Shown here: piece after piece, positions 8,997 to 18,057 of the stretch | Numbering within the stretch: the stretch's first letter is position 1 | How the letters are laid out: each line of letters starts with the position of its first letter | Translations under genes and position numbers: made by a program | Assembly: GCF_017939745.1 (NCBI RefSeq) | Contig: NZ_JAGKQQ010000001.1 | Coordinates: forward strand, 186,001-250,000 | Direction: 5' to 3' | Length of the DNA: 64,000 nucleotides | Source: Gemmata palustris | GTDB lineage: Bacteria; Planctomycetota; Planctomycetia; Gemmatales; Gemmataceae | Notes under the pieces: generated by a model | Seen by the model: only the letters and a program-made list of their open reading frames with translations | What the model was told of the DNA's origin: nothing | Databases searched by the model: none

Positions 8997-9587
8997 GGGT
9001 GCTACCCCCTCGGAGACAAAAAATGGCCCAACTGCCAGCGGCGGTCAGCCCGTACCTCGTCTCACAAGGGGAAGAGACGACCGGGTTACCGGGCGGCACC
9101 GTTTCTAACGGTGCGGCCCCTGCGTCGGCCTCACGCGGCCGCGCCCCGGCTCCGGTCGCCCGGGATCGGGTGCTGACCGGGGCCGTAAAGCCCGCTGTTG
9201 GTCGCGACCCGCAGCGCCACTCACATCGTGTTCCGGACCAGGGACCGTTGCGGACTCCGGAGAGTGCGCCGGTCGGCTGAACCTTGCCGGATTTACCAGA
9301 ACGATGTCGTGTAACGCCTTTTCTCCCCGCCCTCTGAATCGACCGGGCGGGTCGGGTTCCTTCAATGTTTCGGAGTTTCCTGAGCGTGCGGAGAATTCGC
9401 AGCTTGCCAGTTCTATAGTTCACCCCAATCGGCCCGGTTGTTGCGAGTTACCGGATTTTTCCGATTGGGTCGAAAGATTCGTGTGTTGGGAACCGATGGT
9501 CGCGGTTCCGCTCTCGGTGCCCGCTGGGGCGGTGCCCGAGAGAGCGTCTCGTTCGTGCCGGCCCCGCCCCGACCGGGCAGAAACGGT
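8997..9587. other. Non-coding gap splitting the Tad locus; probable cpaB promoter region
   Basis: No credible gene is seen on either strand over 591 bp. Visible structure: an 8-bp-stem hairpin at 9096-9114 (GCACCGTT, 3-nt loop, AACGGTGC), and a 9-nt inverted repeat at 9424-9432/9461-9469 (CCCAATCGG/CCGATTGGG). On the minus strand a TATAGA (9417-9412) lies just downstream of that inverted repeat, so this may be the promoter and operator of the cpaB-cpaC-cpaE-cpaF-tadBC operon. No good -35 is visible at 17 bp. The assignment is tentative. Confidence 0.35.
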
Positions 9588-10388
9588 CTAGCCCACCAGC
9601 AGCAGCGTGTAGGCCATGTACAACAGGAACCCGACGCACAGCGGGATGCCGTAGGGCAGTTTGGTCCACCGGCTGCGGCGGTCGTGGGCGCGCTTGCTCG
9701 CGGCGCTCACCTGGCCGGTGCCGAACATCTGCAGGTCGCTCATGATCTCGCGGACGATTCCCGCGTTCTGGCTGAACTGGCGGCGGAGCAGGATGATGAC
9801 GAGGCCGAACGCCCCGCCCGCGAGCGCCCCGAAGCAGAAGGCCCAGAACACGACCCCCATTCCGTGCAGGGCGGCGCCGCCGGCATCGGCCGTGGTCGCC
9901 CCGGTCCCGAAGTAGGCCCCGGCCCACGCCCCGAAGCCCATTTGCATCTTCACGTCGCCGGCGCCGACGCCGCCGATCGCGAGCATCGGGAGGAGCAGAA
10001 TGAAGCCGAACGCGGTGCCGAGGACCGCGAGCGCGAAGCCGCCGGTGCCCGCGTCCGCGTGGACGCCGAAGTCGTGCAGCGCGCCGAGCGCCCAGCCGCT
10101 CAGAACCAGGGGAAAGGTGATCCAGTTGGGAACCTTCAGTGCCCAGCCGTCGATGAACGCGGCCAGGATCATGCCGAAGCTGATGACGACCAGCGGCCCG
10201 GCGTTCAACCCTTCGGGCCAAATCGCGGCCCAGATGTGGTGCGACGCAATTGCGGCACCGATCCAGAGGAGCGCGAGGACCGGCATCCGGGCCATTTGGA
10301 GGACGAACGCGCGGTCGATGCCGAGCGAATCATCGGGTGCGGTGGCGGTTGCGGTGGACTGGGGGATAGCAGGAGCGGCGTTGCTCAT
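9588..10388 (-). CDS. cpaA: A24 prepilin peptidase (CpaA/TadV type)
   Basis: 266-residue polytopic membrane protein. The two catalytic Asp motifs of A24 prepilin peptidases are visible: D-G-W-A-L-K-V-P-N-W-I-T (first Asp) and G-V-G-A-G-D-V-K-M (G-x-G-D second Asp). It lacks the N-terminal methylase domain of PilD and so belongs to the short CpaA/TadV class that processes Flp pilins. ATG at 10388 is chosen over upstream in-frame codons because these encode Arg-rich sequence. It lies 141 bp downstream of the two flp genes, its likely substrates. The C-terminal half contains a non-catalytic cytoplasmic stretch and a final membrane helix. Confidence 0.88.
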   Translation of the reverse strand: MSNAAPAIPQSTATATAPDDSLGIDRAFVLQMARMPVLALLWIGAAIASHHIWAAIWPEGLNAGPLVVISFGMILAAFIDGWALKVPNWITFPLVLSGWALGALHDFGVHADAGTGGFALAVLGTAFGFILLLPMLAIGGVGAGDVKMQMGFGAWAGAYFGTGATTADAGGAALHGMGVVFWAFCFGALAGGAFGLVIILLRRQFSQNAGIVREIMSDLQMFGTGQVSAASKRAHDRRSRWTKLPYGIPLCVGFLLYMAYTLLLVG

Positions 10389-10529
10389 CGGGAAATCACC
10401 TCGTTCGCGGGTTCGGGTTGCGAGTCGGAATCCGTGGGTCGGTGTCCGGTGGGCGGCGCGGCGGGCGGCGCGACGCGGGCCGGGCCGCGGCGCGGCTCGG
10501 CCCGTATCGTGCAAACCATTGGCTACGTA

Positions 10530-10718
10530 TCAGCTCCCGGCGGGCGGCTTGATCGAGGAGCCGACGAAGCTGAAGGTGCTGTTGGCGTTGGAGCCGAGGG
10601 TGGTGATGGCGGCGATGCACACCACGACGATGAGGGCCAACATCACCGCGTACTCGACGGCCGTCGGGCCGTCTTCGGCCTTCAGGAACGACACCACGTT
10701 CTTGGTCAAACTGCGCAT
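10530..10718 (-). CDS. flp: Flp family type IVb pilin (copy 1)
   Basis: 62-residue prepilin. A short charged leader (M-R-S-L-T-K-N-V-V-S-F-L-K-A-E-D-G) is followed by P-T-A-V-E-Y-A-V-M-L-A-L-I, the type IVb cleavage site: cut after Gly, with Glu at +5 and Tyr at +6 of the mature chain. The hydrophobic segment continues to about residue 42. A GGGAG ribosome site precedes ATG 10718. It is a close paralogue of the pilin 95 bp upstream; the leader and first mature helix are nearly identical and the C-terminal tails diverge. It would form the Tad pilus fibre after processing by the adjacent peptidase. Confidence 0.93.
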   Translation of the reverse strand: MRSLTKNVVSFLKAEDGPTAVEYAVMLALIVVVCIAAITTLGSNANSTFSFVGSSIKPPAGS

Positions 10719-10813
10719 GATCCGATCTCCCGTTGTGAAGAAATTAAAGAGGGTTTCGCGTGGTCCCGAGTTTCCCCGCCCGGGACCCCGCTTTTCGCAC
10801 GAACCGAACACGG

Positions 10814-11011
10814 TCACGAGCCCGAGCCGCCGGGCTTGACGCCCTGGAGACTCAAATTGTTGTACATTCCGCTGGTCGTACTGCCGATGTTGCTGACCGC
10901 CGCGACAATAACCACGATAATCAGCGCGAGCATGACGGCGTACTCGACTGCGGTCGGGCCGTCTTCCCCTTTCAGGAAGTTCACGACCCTTCGTGTGAAC
11001 CGGCCGAGCAT
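10814..11011 (-). CDS. flp: Flp family type IVb pilin (copy 2)
   Basis: 65-residue prepilin, paralogue of the following gene. Leader ends in K-G-E-D-G, then P-T-A-V-E-Y-A-V-M-L-A-L-I-I-V-V, giving the same Gly/Pro cleavage site with Glu+5. The tail is Gly/Ser-rich and differs from copy 1. It is the first gene of the pilin block, so the promoter should lie in the 297 bp upstream (11012-11308), where I could not identify a convincing -35/-10 pair. Two pilins suggest major and minor fibre subunits or recent duplication. Confidence 0.93.
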   Translation of the reverse strand: MLGRFTRRVVNFLKGEDGPTAVEYAVMLALIIVVIVAAVSNIGSTTSGMYNNLSLQGVKPGGSGS

Positions 11012-11308
11012 GGCTTCTCTCCGAATGCTGCACGGGCCAACTGGTCGCCGACCCCGATCACGCGGACGGTGCCACAGGTGCGTCTCGTTTTCCCGGTCCC
11101 CTGGGCGCTCGGAACAAGAACCGTCCCCTGCCCCCGAACCGGTTCCACTCGAACCACCGGGCCGTCTCCGAAACCGAGCCGGCGTTGCCAGACGACCCGT
11201 TCACAACGGAACAGTAGAACGCGCGCGGAGGGTGTCAAATTACCGAGTTGGCTATTTCTGCGGCATTTGCCGAGAAATCCGACTGTGCGCAAAGGGCTGG
11301 AAAAGCGG

Positions 11309-12286
11309 CTAAAAGTGCGTGATTTCTTCGGCGCGTGTGAGCAGATGGGTCAACCGCGCCGCGGTCGCGGTGGGGCGGGGGACGGGTTCGCGACGCACAA
11401 CGAGGCGAACGAGCCAGCCGAGCACCGAGCACACGATCCCGGTGCGGGCGAGCAAGTGAACGAACTCGTCGGGCGCGTCGAGTACCGCTGCGGACCGGTA
11501 CGCACTGAGGCCGGCGCTGAATATTGCGTCCCGGGCACTAGAGGATTCACCGAGAAATCGCGCCAGATCAATAGCCGGGTGGTCGATCGCCATCGCTCCG
11601 AAGTCGATGATCCCGGTCACGCGGTCGGCCGTAAAGAGAACGTGTTCGCTCCGCAAGTCGCGCAGGACGGGCCGCGACACGAGTGGTCGAGCGCTCCACG
11701 GGCGCAGCGCGGAGATCGCAGGATCTGCGCAACGACGCACGACTTTCACGGCCCGGCGCAAGAGCGAATCGAGTTCTGGTGCGACCGCTGGCAGCACGCG
11801 GTTCCAGTCATCGAACCGCGCCCGGTGCTCGGTGAGCACTTCGATTCGGTTCAAGACTCCGCGACACGGCCCGCGGGCCGGCGCGAGGGGCCAACACAGG
11901 TGCAACTGTGCGATCGCATCGCACGCGGCACACACTTCCGTTTCTGTGAGCAGAGCACGCGGTTCGCCCGGCACCCAGCGACATGCGTCCCAGAACCGAC
12001 CGTCTGCAAAGACCGCGGTGGAGCCGTGTGTTCCCGTGAAAACGGCTGGCACGAAGGGCAAATGAGCCGCTCGCGACATCCAGAGGTGAATTTGCCGAAC
12101 GCGCTCCGCGCTCACGCCGATGGGCCAGCCCTTCAGTGCCACTCGGGGCGTGTTGGTCGAATCATCCCCGCGCCACACCACCGCACCACTAAAGCCCTCG
12201 GTCGCCCGGTGCCATGCGAGGTCCGAGGTCACCGAACCGAAATGTTCGGTGACTGTAAGTGGTGGTTGTGTAAGGAATTGATTCAC
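11309..12286 (-). CDS. APH-superfamily phosphotransferase
   Basis: 325-residue protein of the aminoglycoside phosphotransferase / protein-kinase-like superfamily. The catalytic loop reads L-R-D-L-R-S-E-H-V-L-F and the metal-binding loop I-I-D-F-G-A-M-A-I-D-H-P-A-I-D-L-A. Compared with the usual H-G-D-x-x-x-x-N, the catalytic Asp is kept, the first His is replaced and Asn is replaced by His. From memory, planctomycete relatives often have R-D-x-x-x-x-H, so this is probably a branch feature rather than decay. The substrate is unknown and resistance should not be assumed. It lies 19 bp from the CRTAC1 gene and may share its transcript. Confidence 0.75.
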   Translation of the reverse strand: MNQFLTQPPLTVTEHFGSVTSDLAWHRATEGFSGAVVWRGDDSTNTPRVALKGWPIGVSAERVRQIHLWMSRAAHLPFVPAVFTGTHGSTAVFADGRFWDACRWVPGEPRALLTETEVCAACDAIAQLHLCWPLAPARGPCRGVLNRIEVLTEHRARFDDWNRVLPAVAPELDSLLRRAVKVVRRCADPAISALRPWSARPLVSRPVLRDLRSEHVLFTADRVTGIIDFGAMAIDHPAIDLARFLGESSSARDAIFSAGLSAYRSAAVLDAPDEFVHLLARTGIVCSVLGWLVRLVVRREPVPRPTATAARLTHLLTRAEEITHF

Positions 12287-12305
12287 ACCAGTGGGTCTTT
12301 GTGGT

Positions 12306-14084
12306 TCAGGGCGTGGGGAGACGCTTCGCGGTCGGTTGGCCCTCGGTCAGTTCCCAGTACGAACTGGGTTCGGTGGCCTCCCACGACTGCGATTCGCCCC
12401 ACGCCCACCGCACCGTCACGCGCTTCACTTTGCCCCCACCCAGCCCGAAGTGCAAGCGCGGATCATTGGCCGAAAGGTAACTACCACCACCTTTTACGAA
12501 CCGGGTGAGTTTCCGGCCCTCGAGATCGATGGTCACGGTCGAGCCCACGATATCGCGGTTCCCCTTACCGACGAGTTTGACGCCAATCCACGGGTGCGGT
12601 GCGGGCGCCTCGTTGCGGAGGACGACGACCGGCCCGTTGTTCTGCGTCACGACGAGGTCCGGGTGGCCGTCGTTGTCGAGGTCGCCGAGTGCCAGCCCGC
12701 GGGCCATGCCCTGGGCCTGGAAGTACGGGCCGCCGCGGGTGCTGATATCGCGGAAGAACCGTCGGCCCTCTTTGTCCGTGTTGTGGAGCAGCACGGGTTG
12801 CTGCTTCGGCGAGCTCCCGGCGGGGTTGCGGAGGACGTGCCCGTTCACCACAACCACGTCTTCCCAGCCGTCGTTATCGAGATCCACGAACGCCGTACCG
12901 AACCCGACACGGTGGACCCCAATCGCACCGACGCCCAAGAGCCGCGACCGGTGGTCGAACACTTCGGCGCCGAGGTTGTGGTAGAGCGCGTGTAACTCCC
13001 CCTGGTAGTTGGTGATCCAGAGCGCCGCGCGCCCGCTCCCGTCGTAATCGACGACGTCCAGGCCCATGCTGCCGTTGAACTGGCCCGAATCATCGACCGC
13101 GGTGCCCGACGCGATGCCCTTCTCTTCGAGTGCTCCCCCGCGGTTGAAGAAGAGGAAGTTGCGCGCGGCGTCGTTGGCCACGTACACGTCGGGGCGCCCG
13201 TCGGCGTTCAGGTCCGCGAGCACGACGCCCAACCCGTAACCGTCGGACTTGAACCGCTGCTCGACCGCGACGTCGCGGAACCCCTGGCCCCGATCGTTCT
13301 TGAACAGCGCGTGGACGAGCGGCTTGAACCGCTGCGGCACGCACACGTCGCGCGGGACGCCGGCCGATGTGCCTTTACAGATCGGGTTATTGGCGAACGA
13401 CCAGTCGGTGTAGTGGCACACGTAGAGTTCAGGGTACCCGTCGCCGTCGAGGTCGCCCCACCCGGCGCTGGTGCTCCACGAGGTGTCACGGAGGCCGAGT
13501 TTCTCGCTCACATCAACGAACCGGCGCCCGCCCTTCTCGCCCGGCTCGTTGTGGAACAACCCGATGCGGCCGTAGCCCGTGACGACGAAATCCGGCCACC
13601 CGTCGCGGTCGTAGTCGGCGACCGCGACCCCGTGCGTGTACCACCAGGGGCCGGCGAGCCCGGCCGCGCCGGTTACGTCCTCGAACTTCATGTTCCCGAG
13701 GTTTCGGTACAGCTTGCACGGGTGCCCTTTGATATCCGTCTTCGTCGGACCGTCGAAGTACCCGCCGCCGACCACGAAAATGTCGAGCCGCCCGTCCCCA
13801 TCAAAGTCGAACAGTGCGACGCCCGTGCCGAGCGATTCGAGGATGGTGAACTGGTCCGCTTCCTCGCCGTTGCGACACGCAGCTCGGACCCCGGACGCCT
13901 CGGTCACGTCGCGGAACCACGGCGGGCCGGTGTAAGCTTCGTGTGGTTCAATGATTGGGGGAAGTTCGGTCGGCTTGGTTTCCGGTGCGCGCGTCCCGCA
14001 GGCGCTGGTAACGAGAATCAGCGCGACCGCACCCACGCCGGCGAGGGCCGAAGTGATGCGCGACGGAGAGGGGAGCGCTCGCAT
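12306..14084 (-). CDS. CRTAC1-like exported lipoprotein (FG-GAP repeats, ASPIC/UnbV)
   Basis: 592-residue lipoprotein: signal peptide with lipobox (V-T-S-A-C, Cys about 29). Multiple FG-GAP/VCBS repeats with the calcium-loop pattern D-x-D-G-D-G or D-x-D-N-D-G run from about residue 85 to 470, predicted to fold as a beta-propeller. The C-terminal ASPIC/UnbV domain is seen as G-G-S-Y-L-S-A-N-D-P-R-L-H-F-G-L-G. These proteins are abundant in planctomycetes; the function is unknown and extracellular binding is assumed. It lies 42 bp downstream of a TPR protein gene on the same strand, a recurrent pairing, so both are probably co-transcribed. Confidence 0.88.
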   Translation of the reverse strand: MRALPSPSRITSALAGVGAVALILVTSACGTRAPETKPTELPPIIEPHEAYTGPPWFRDVTEASGVRAACRNGEEADQFTILESLGTGVALFDFDGDGRLDIFVVGGGYFDGPTKTDIKGHPCKLYRNLGNMKFEDVTGAAGLAGPWWYTHGVAVADYDRDGWPDFVVTGYGRIGLFHNEPGEKGGRRFVDVSEKLGLRDTSWSTSAGWGDLDGDGYPELYVCHYTDWSFANNPICKGTSAGVPRDVCVPQRFKPLVHALFKNDRGQGFRDVAVEQRFKSDGYGLGVVLADLNADGRPDVYVANDAARNFLFFNRGGALEEKGIASGTAVDDSGQFNGSMGLDVVDYDGSGRAALWITNYQGELHALYHNLGAEVFDHRSRLLGVGAIGVHRVGFGTAFVDLDNDGWEDVVVVNGHVLRNPAGSSPKQQPVLLHNTDKEGRRFFRDISTRGGPYFQAQGMARGLALGDLDNDGHPDLVVTQNNGPVVVLRNEAPAPHPWIGVKLVGKGNRDIVGSTVTIDLEGRKLTRFVKGGGSYLSANDPRLHFGLGGGKVKRVTVRWAWGESQSWEATEPSSYWELTEGQPTAKRLPTP

Positions 14085-14126
14085 GTTTTTGGGTACCGGT
14101 CGGTGGGAGCGGCGGACTCGGTTGAA

Positions 14127-15308
14127 TTACGGTTTCGGCGCCGGTGGCGTGCGCGGGCGGTTCCGTTCGGCCGTGATCTCGTCGAACCGCTTCCGGTGCT
14201 GTGCGGCCTCGGCCGGGTGCCCCAGGAGTGCTTCGCACCGGCCCATCGCGCTGTTGGTTTCAGGGATGTTGGGCGCGAGTTTCAGCGCCTTTCGGAGCAG
14301 CGGTTCGGCGTCCACGAGTTTACCTTCATCGAGGTTCAACAGCCCGAGTTCGACCAGCGCAGAGAGACTGTTCGGGTCGTCCGCGAGCATCTGGTCCAGG
14401 AGCCGGCGCGACTCGGCGAAGTTCCCGAGCGTGCGCTGACCGGTGGCCACGAGGTAGCGCAGCCGGCGGTCATCGGGCTTCCGCGCGCGCAGGATCTCGA
14501 GGTGCCGAACGCACTCTTGCGGGGCGACCTGGCTGATCGCGAGCGCCAAATACAACCGGGCGTCGAAGTGGTCCGGGTCCAGTGCGAGCGCTTCGCGGAG
14601 CGCGGCGACGCTCTGCGTGTAGTCGCGCGCGTAGGCGTAAATGCGCCCCTTCCATGTCAGCCCCTGCGACTGATCCGCGCGCCCGGGGCGGCGCGCCAAC
14701 CACACCTCCGTTGCTTTGAGGAGCCGCGTAACGACCGCCGGGTCGTCGCGCTCGATGTCCATCGTGACCGTGTGGTTGGGCGCGAGAAATTTGAGTTTGC
14801 CTTCCAAATACGCTTCCATGACGAACGGCGCTTCGGGCGCATCCGCCCGACCGACATACGCCTCGAACAAGCGGTCCGCGCCGGTGGGGTTCCCGGACTG
14901 CACCGCCAACAGGCTCGATTCGAGTTCGTAGGCTTCGTTGGCCGGGTTCTTCCGCAGGTAGGCGTCCAGTCGCTCTTTCGCGCGTGCGAACTCGCCCTCG
15001 CGCCGGGCCGTGCGTGCGGCCAGGAGCAGGGCTTTGGGGTCGTTGGGGTTCCTGGACAAATACTTCGTCAGGATCTCATCGGCCGCATGGAAGTCGCGCT
15101 GGTCGAGTGCGGCTCGGGCGTCGCGGAGCGGGTTCGGGCCGAGCACTTCCCATGCGCCCCACGCTACCCCGACGAGAAACCCCACGAGCGCGAGCCCGAG
15201 CACGAATTTGCGGTTCCGCTTCGATCTCGCGGGCAGTTGAGGCGCTTGGGGTGCGTGGGCGGTCTTTTTTGATTGCGGCGGAGCGGTGGTCGGCTTCCGT
15301 CGAGGCAT
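14127..15308 (-). CDS. Membrane-anchored tetratricopeptide repeat protein
   Basis: 393 residues. A basic Pro/Lys-rich N-terminus precedes one transmembrane helix (about residues 34-53), followed by an extracytoplasmic stretch of TPR units with the usual A-L-x-x-x-x-x-x-x-A/P rhythm: D-P-N-D-P-K-A-L-L-L-A-A-R-T-A, Y-T-Q-S-V-A-A-L-R-E-A-L-A-L-D-P-D, and A-E-P-L-L-R-K-A-L-K-L-A-P-N. Such proteins act as protein-protein scaffolds. It is the first gene of a probable two-gene unit with the CRTAC1-like lipoprotein. No enzymatic domain is visible. Confidence 0.8.
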   Translation of the reverse strand: MPRRKPTTAPPQSKKTAHAPQAPQLPARSKRNRKFVLGLALVGFLVGVAWGAWEVLGPNPLRDARAALDQRDFHAADEILTKYLSRNPNDPKALLLAARTARREGEFARAKERLDAYLRKNPANEAYELESSLLAVQSGNPTGADRLFEAYVGRADAPEAPFVMEAYLEGKLKFLAPNHTVTMDIERDDPAVVTRLLKATEVWLARRPGRADQSQGLTWKGRIYAYARDYTQSVAALREALALDPDHFDARLYLALAISQVAPQECVRHLEILRARKPDDRRLRYLVATGQRTLGNFAESRRLLDQMLADDPNSLSALVELGLLNLDEGKLVDAEPLLRKALKLAPNIPETNSAMGRCEALLGHPAEAAQHRKRFDEITAERNRPRTPPAPKP

Positions 15309-15444
15309 AACGCGAGTCTCGGGACGAGGTGGCCATTATTGTAGCAGCGGAGCCCGGGAATGTGTGCTCCCGCGTCGCTCCTTTCGTTAGAATGATCCAC
15401 TCCTCCCGGCTCCGCTCGCTCCTCCATCCATAAGGGCCGCTACC

Positions 15445-16593
15445 GTGCTATTCCGTGCCCCCTTCGTTGCGGTCGCGTTGTTGGCCGCGTGCTTCCCGCT
15501 TGGTGCCGCCGAACCCGCCGCGTGGTGGGACGCGGACGTGGAACAGGCGCTCAAGAGCGCGAAAGAGAACCGCGCGGAACTGGAGAAGGCGCTCACCGAT
15601 GTGCCGAAGGACCAGCGCAAGGGAATGGCGTTTCTCGTTGCGAACATGCCGGATGTGGACCTCAAGGTGCTGAAGGCCGAGTTCCTCCTTACCAACGTGG
15701 AACTGGCGTACAAGGCGCGCAAGGAAATGCCGTGGGGGAAGGACGTTCCCGAAGAAATCTTCCTGAACGACGTGCTGCCCTACGCGAACGTGGACGAGAA
15801 GCGGGATGCGTGGCGCAAAGAGTTCTACGAGCTGTGCGTGCCGATGGTGAAGAACTGCAAGACGCCGACCGAGGCCGTGCAGGTGCTCAACGGCGAGTTG
15901 TTCAAGAAGCTGAAACTCGGCTACTCCACGCAGCGCAAGGCGCCGAACCAGAGCCCGAAGGAGTCCATCGAGCAGGGCAAGGCGTCCTGCACGGGGCTCT
16001 CGATCGTGTTGAGTGATGCGGCGCGGTCCGTGGGCATCCCGGCGCGGCTCGTCGGTACGCCGCTGTGGTCCGACAAGCGCGGGAACCACACCTGGGTGGA
16101 AATTTGGGATAAGGGCTGGCACTTTACCGGGGCGTGTGAACCCGACCCGAGCGGCCTCGACCGCGGGTGGTTCGTCGGGGCCGCAGCGCAGGCCAAGAAG
16201 GACGTCCCCGAGCACGCGATCTACGCCGCCAGTTTCAAGAAGAACCCGCAGCACTTCCCGCTCGTGTGGGCGATGAAGAACAAGAACGTGCCCGCGGAGA
16301 ACGTCACTGATCGCTACGCCAAGCCTGCGCCCAAAGCCGAGGCGTTCCGCCTCGAAGTGAAAGTAATTGACGCCAACAAGAAGCGCGTCGCCGAGAAGGT
16401 GACCGTGACCGCGACCGCCGACGCGAAGCAGGCGTTTGATGGCACGTCACGCGGCGAAACGGCCGACACGAACGACTTCCTCACGTTCGAGCTTCCGCCG
16501 AACGCGGAGTTTGTCGTGAAAGTTGGCGCTACGACCAAGACCATCAAGACCGGTGCGGCCGGCGAGAAAACGCTGGTCGAGATCCAAAAATAA
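15445..16593 (+). CDS. Exported transglutaminase-like cysteine protease-fold protein
   Basis: 382 residues starting at GTG 15445, with a signal peptide (about residues 1-21; L-A-A-C could serve as a lipobox). The transglutaminase-core triad is visible: Cys in K-A-S-C-T-G-L-S-I-V-L-S-D-A-A-R, His in G-N-H-T-W-V-E-I-W, and a downstream D/E-rich loop. Residues about 305-382 look like a carboxypeptidase-regulatory or Ig-like beta sandwich (K-V-I-D-A-N-K-K-R-V-A, then D-F-L-T-F-E-L-P-P). Bacterial members are thought to be peptidases or peptide ligases acting in the envelope. It stands alone, diverging from the TPR gene across 136 bp that probably hold both promoters. Confidence 0.78.
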   Translation: MLFRAPFVAVALLAACFPLGAAEPAAWWDADVEQALKSAKENRAELEKALTDVPKDQRKGMAFLVANMPDVDLKVLKAEFLLTNVELAYKARKEMPWGKDVPEEIFLNDVLPYANVDEKRDAWRKEFYELCVPMVKNCKTPTEAVQVLNGELFKKLKLGYSTQRKAPNQSPKESIEQGKASCTGLSIVLSDAARSVGIPARLVGTPLWSDKRGNHTWVEIWDKGWHFTGACEPDPSGLDRGWFVGAAAQAKKDVPEHAIYAASFKKNPQHFPLVWAMKNKNVPAENVTDRYAKPAPKAEAFRLEVKVIDANKKRVAEKVTVTATADAKQAFDGTSRGETADTNDFLTFELPPNAEFVVKVGATTKTIKTGAAGEKTLVEIQK

Positions 16594-16715
16594 CTGCTTT
16601 TCCTGGGGCCGCGGGCGTCCCACCCTCCCACTCTCTGATAATTCACCGCCACAAACAATCACCACACCTCGGACGTGCGGGCGGATGAGCGCGGTCCCAG
16701 GATTTAGGAGCTTCG

Positions 16716-17963
16716 ATGCGCACTCTCGCTCCCGTGTTCCTCCTTGTCACGTTCGCGTCGCCCGCGCTCGCCGCGCCGGACGTGACCAAGTCTGCGGCCG
16801 CACTCAAAGAGCTTAAAGCGGCACTCGGTGCGAAGCCGGCCGCGCTCGCCGACCTCGCGGACAAAGGGTTCGCGAAAGTGCCGCTCACGAAGGCGGACGC
16901 CGCGACCGCGCGCGAACTGTTGTGGAAGGCCCACGTCGCGATCATCAAGACGGAGCGCGCGGCCGAAGTGAAAGATCTGGTCATCAAGGACGGCAAATTG
17001 GAGATGCCGTTCTTCACCAAGACGTTCGGCGAGAAGCCCAAGGGCGGCCGGAGTCTGTGGATCTCGCTCCACGGCGGCGGCGGGGCGCCGAAGGAAGTGA
17101 ACGACCGGCAGTGGGAGAACCAGAAGAAACTCTACACGGTAGAGGAGGGGATCTACCTCGCGCCGCGTGCGCCCACCAACACGTGGAACTTGTGGCACGA
17201 GGGGCACATTGACCGCATGTTCGGCCGGCTCATCGAAGACCTCATTGTGCTCGAAGACGTGAACCCGAACCGGGTGTACGTGCTCGGGTACTCGGCGGGC
17301 GGGGACGGCGTGTACCAAATGGGGCCGCGCATGGCCGACTACTGGGCGGGCGCGGCGATGATGGCGGGACACCCTAACGGCGTGTCGCTGCTCTCGCTAC
17401 GGAACGTACCGTTCGCGCTGCAAGTGGGCGGCAACGACACGGCTTACAACCGCCACAAGGTCGGGAAGGAGTACGGCGAGCAACTCGACAAGCTCCAGAA
17501 GGACGACCCGAAGGGGTACGAGCACTTCGTGAAGATCCACGAGGGCAAGGGCCACTGGATGAACCTGGAGGACAAGGCCGCGCTGCCTTGGATGGCGAAG
17601 TTCACGCGCAACCCGGTCCCCGATCGCGTGGTGTGGAAGCAGACCGGCGCCCCGCACGACCGCTTGTACTGGCTCGCGGTGCCAACAGCCGAAGCGAAGG
17701 GCGATTCCCTCGTGATCGCGAAGCGGGCGGGTCAGGTGGTTGAAATCACCGAGGCGGAGAAGGTCTCCAATCTCTTGGTTCGCTTCGACGACCGGATGGC
17801 CGATCTCGACAAGCCCGTGGAAGTGAAGCACGCGGGCAAAACGCTTTTCACCGGCACCGCGCCGCGAACCGTGGGCACGCTAGTGAAGACGCTCAGCGGG
17901 CGTGGCGACTCGGGGCTGACCTTCGACGCCGAAGTGGAAGTGACCATCGGCGCGGGGAAGTGA
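16716..17963 (+). CDS. Exported alpha/beta-hydrolase (esterase/depolymerase-like)
   Basis: 415 residues with a cleavable signal peptide (cut near A-L-A-A about residue 19) and an AGGAG ribosome site 5 nt before ATG. The alpha/beta-hydrolase core shows an oxyanion segment L-W-I-S-L-H-G-G-G-G and the nucleophile elbow V-L-G-Y-S-A-G-G-D-G, with a probable catalytic His in G-K-G-H-W-M-N. The fold resembles the PHB-depolymerase/feruloyl-esterase group. The C-terminal ~90 residues look like an extra beta domain (V-E-V-K-H-A-G-K-T-L-F). The substrate is unknown; it would act in the periplasm or outside the cell. Confidence 0.8.
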   Translation: MRTLAPVFLLVTFASPALAAPDVTKSAAALKELKAALGAKPAALADLADKGFAKVPLTKADAATARELLWKAHVAIIKTERAAEVKDLVIKDGKLEMPFFTKTFGEKPKGGRSLWISLHGGGGAPKEVNDRQWENQKKLYTVEEGIYLAPRAPTNTWNLWHEGHIDRMFGRLIEDLIVLEDVNPNRVYVLGYSAGGDGVYQMGPRMADYWAGAAMMAGHPNGVSLLSLRNVPFALQVGGNDTAYNRHKVGKEYGEQLDKLQKDDPKGYEHFVKIHEGKGHWMNLEDKAALPWMAKFTRNPVPDRVVWKQTGAPHDRLYWLAVPTAEAKGDSLVIAKRAGQVVEITEAEKVSNLLVRFDDRMADLDKPVEVKHAGKTLFTGTAPRTVGTLVKTLSGRGDSGLTFDAEVEVTIGAGK

Positions 17964-18057
17964 ATGTCGGAATGTTGTAAGGCGGTTGTTGTCGCGGTAT
18001 GATTAGACCGCGCCGCGACTTGGTTAGGTTTGGCCGCGCGCAGTTTAGGAAGCGCCG

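Noticed and set aside
11309-12286. Aminoglycoside resistance gene
   Set aside because: Only superfamily motifs are present, with two changed catalytic-loop positions; sequence gives no support for antibiotic substrates.
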